Below are positions 62,597 to 64,000 of a stretch of DNA of 64,000 nt, in pieces. A model generated the notes under the pieces. That model did no database searches. It saw only the letters and a list, made by a program, of their open reading frames with translations, and was not told the origin of the DNA. The translations under genes and the position numbers were made by a program. Origin of the DNA: DASXHY01 sp036272195 (lineage in GTDB: Bacteria > Verrucomicrobiota > Verrucomicrobiia > Limisphaerales > DASXHY01); contig DATAZE010000058.1 of NCBI GenBank assembly GCA_036272195.1, forward strand, positions 38,981 through 102,980, written 5' to 3'. Every line of letters begins with the position of its first letter. The stretch's first letter is position 1.

Positions 62597-63994
62597 TCAA
62601 ACCTTTTCAGTTTTTCCGTACGCGACTTCCAGGCGGATGCGGTCGGTAAGCAGAACGATGCTCAACAACAAAAGAAACCGCATCGAAGTATTCCAGGCGA
62701 AAATTCCGGGATGCGCAAACGCCGTGTCAATCCTGCTCAAAAGCACCGGCCCGATGAACGCAGTGATCAATGCGGCAAAGCCTCCCCAGCGCCAGTTAAT
62801 CATCAGCGCCAAAATTGCGCAGGGAACCATGTAGAACGGTAAAAAATTTAAACGCGGGTTCAGCAGGTCCACCATTCCCAATCCGGCAATCAACAGATAT
62901 GAAACCAGAATCGTGATCCAATGCGATGCTATCTGCTCCCGGAAAGACAGCTTCGGCTCAGGAGTTCCCTGCCGCCCGGCGTAAAACCAGCGGACCGTTT
63001 GACGATAGGTGCGCAACCACGTGATCGGTAGAAACTCGAAAAGCGCCCGTTTCGTATCATCCCAAAAGCACAACACATTGCCCACGACCCGATGATAATT
63101 CCGCTCAAAAAAAGACGGTTCCGAAGTCCCTGCCGCCGACTTTTTTTCCGGAAACCAGGCGCGGTTCAAGCGACTCCATCGGTTGCGGAAACGTTCCAGC
63201 TTGCAGGTGGTTTTCGAGTCCAAAACTTTATCAGCAATTTTGCGGCGCTGAATGACTCCGCGACGCAGATGCTGGTGTTGCGGCGCGTAATAGACTGCGG
63301 ACAAATCCGCTTCGCTCAGCGCCAGCATTCGCGAGTCGAAAGGCACGTGTAAAAAATCGCAGATACCCTCACAAACCTCGGATGTCTTATCCACCAGGTC
63401 CGAATAGGTGACGTGATAAATGCGTGTGCCTGTCTTTTCCAGCTTCACAGCCTGCTCCAGCATCTTTTCCTGGTACACAATCAGCCGGCTCAACATTCCC
63501 GGACGCCCAAAAAAACTGGTGGTTCGGCCGGCCATCTGCACGCTCCGGTAAATCTCGACCGGATCACGCCAGATCAAAACAAAAGGGCTGCCCGGATTCC
63601 GTGCGGCCAATTGCAGCAGTCGGAAGCAGTAAAATGGCGACTTCTCACCCCATAACGCGGCGCTTTTGCCCTGACCATAGACCGTGTATAGGTCCTCCGG
63701 GGTTTTGATTTCTTCCAGGCCGCGCAGGCTGTTGCCATAAGTCAACCGATGCCGTGAAAGGGCTGAGTTATAAAATTCCTGCCGCGCCAGCCAGTCGCCT
63801 TTGAATCTCAAGCCCGAGAGCCATCGGGGAAAATTCCAGGCATCGCATTCATACATCAGAGCTATTTGCGGATGCTGGTTTAGAAGTGAATATAACAGTG
63901 AAGTCCCTGCCCGAAAAACACCCACCACAAAAACGGGATTTTTTAAGCCGGAATCCTTGCTTTCTGAGCGAAGCAGATTTTCCGAAACATTCAT
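62597..63994 (-). CDS. Sulfotransferase-family protein fused to a membrane domain
   Basis: 465 residues. The N-terminal 290 residues are a sulfotransferase-like domain: PAPS-binding VVGVFRAGTSLLYS (23-36) and the 3'-phosphate site RDPVEIYRSVQMAGR. From about 340 four hydrophobic helices follow (HWITILVSYLLIAGLGMVDLL, NFLPFYMVPCAILALMI, GGFAALITAFIGPVLL, SMRFLLLLSIVLLTDRI), resembling the membrane part found in front of some sensor kinases. Acceptor is unknown. The start at 63994 is 6 bases from the window edge, so upstream context is lost. Confidence 0.8.
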   Translation of the reverse strand: MNVSENLLRSESKDSGLKNPVFVVGVFRAGTSLLYSLLNQHPQIALMYECDAWNFPRWLSGLRFKGDWLARQEFYNSALSRHRLTYGNSLRGLEEIKTPEDLYTVYGQGKSAALWGEKSPFYCFRLLQLAARNPGSPFVLIWRDPVEIYRSVQMAGRTTSFFGRPGMLSRLIVYQEKMLEQAVKLEKTGTRIYHVTYSDLVDKTSEVCEGICDFLHVPFDSRMLALSEADLSAVYYAPQHQHLRRGVIQRRKIADKVLDSKTTCKLERFRNRWSRLNRAWFPEKKSAAGTSEPSFFERNYHRVVGNVLCFWDDTKRALFEFLPITWLRTYRQTVRWFYAGRQGTPEPKLSFREQIASHWITILVSYLLIAGLGMVDLLNPRLNFLPFYMVPCAILALMINWRWGGFAALITAFIGPVLLSRIDTAFAHPGIFAWNTSMRFLLLLSIVLLTDRIRLEVAYGKTEKV

Positions 63995-64000
63995 GGTTTT

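Noticed and set aside
1..64000. CRISPR array or tRNA genes
   Set aside because: No regularly spaced repeats with unique spacers were seen, and no sequence with full tRNA structure other than the tmRNA tRNA-like end.

Overview
The window is about 57% G+C and reads like a chromosome segment of a soil or freshwater verrucomicrobium, most likely near the Pedosphaera/Limisphaerales group. This is inferred from the gene mix: a prepilin-like secreted protein with an FTLIELL leader, a very large protein with autotransporter-associated beta-strand repeats, LamG- and Ig-rich exoenzymes, a formylglycine sulfatase, a multihaem cytochrome with a beta-propeller, and many short palindromic repeats between genes. 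No 16S rRNA or tRNA gene is present to confirm it. The only RNA gene found is tmRNA.

Layout. 1-4.2 kb: tail of an IS200-like transposase with hairpins, running into a ten-haem cytochrome/propeller gene. 4.3-8.4 kb: secreted Gfo/Idh/MocA protein, exported superoxide dismutase, sugar isomerase and a GntR/LacI regulator. 8.4-26 kb: secreted and sugar-use region. It holds the prepilin-like protein, the beta-strand repeat protein, and a tight cluster of GH32 fructan hydrolase, sugar porter, DUF2961/GH172 protein and PfkB-type fructokinase. A sialidase-like protein and a sulfatase lie on the opposite strand. 26-31 kb: aspartoacylase-like enzyme, cysteine synthase, LuxR-type HTH protein and a phosphate group (PiT, DUF47, PhoU). 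31-33.5 kb: a GIY-YIG gene between direct repeats abutting the 3' end of ssrA (tmRNA), a membrane-protein/XRE pair with a large operator-like palindrome, and a broken trmO. 33.7-42 kb: groES-groEL, DUF1737, dnaK, radC, hflX and small secreted proteins. 42-50 kb: Lrp regulator with aminotransferase, a decayed DUF433/DUF5615 toxin-antitoxin pair, miaA, lgt, a PAS protein, and an ECF sigma/putative anti-sigma/DUF3106 operon. 50-64 kb: glnD, psd-pssA, LysE exporter, trpB followed by an intact hicBA pair that sits between two copies of the trpB 3' end, an M48-like protease, an MFS transporter, type II NADH dehydrogenase, an RlmI-like methyltransferase and a sulfotransferase fused to a membrane domain.

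Working together. The clearest system is fructan use: the secreted GH32 enzyme would release fructose or short oligosaccharides, the porter would import them, the GH172 protein could act on unusual fructosides (substrate unproven), and the kinase would feed glycolysis. The beta-strand protein and the GH32 enzyme share a LamG-like module, which suggests a common location outside the cell.

The strongest unusual signals concern small mobile or decaying units. These are hicBA flanked by diverged copies of the trpB end, a GIY-YIG gene flanked by 36/37 identical repeats at the ssrA end, several families of palindromic elements (one inserted in frame inside the cytochrome gene), and a heptamer tandem repeat inside miaA.
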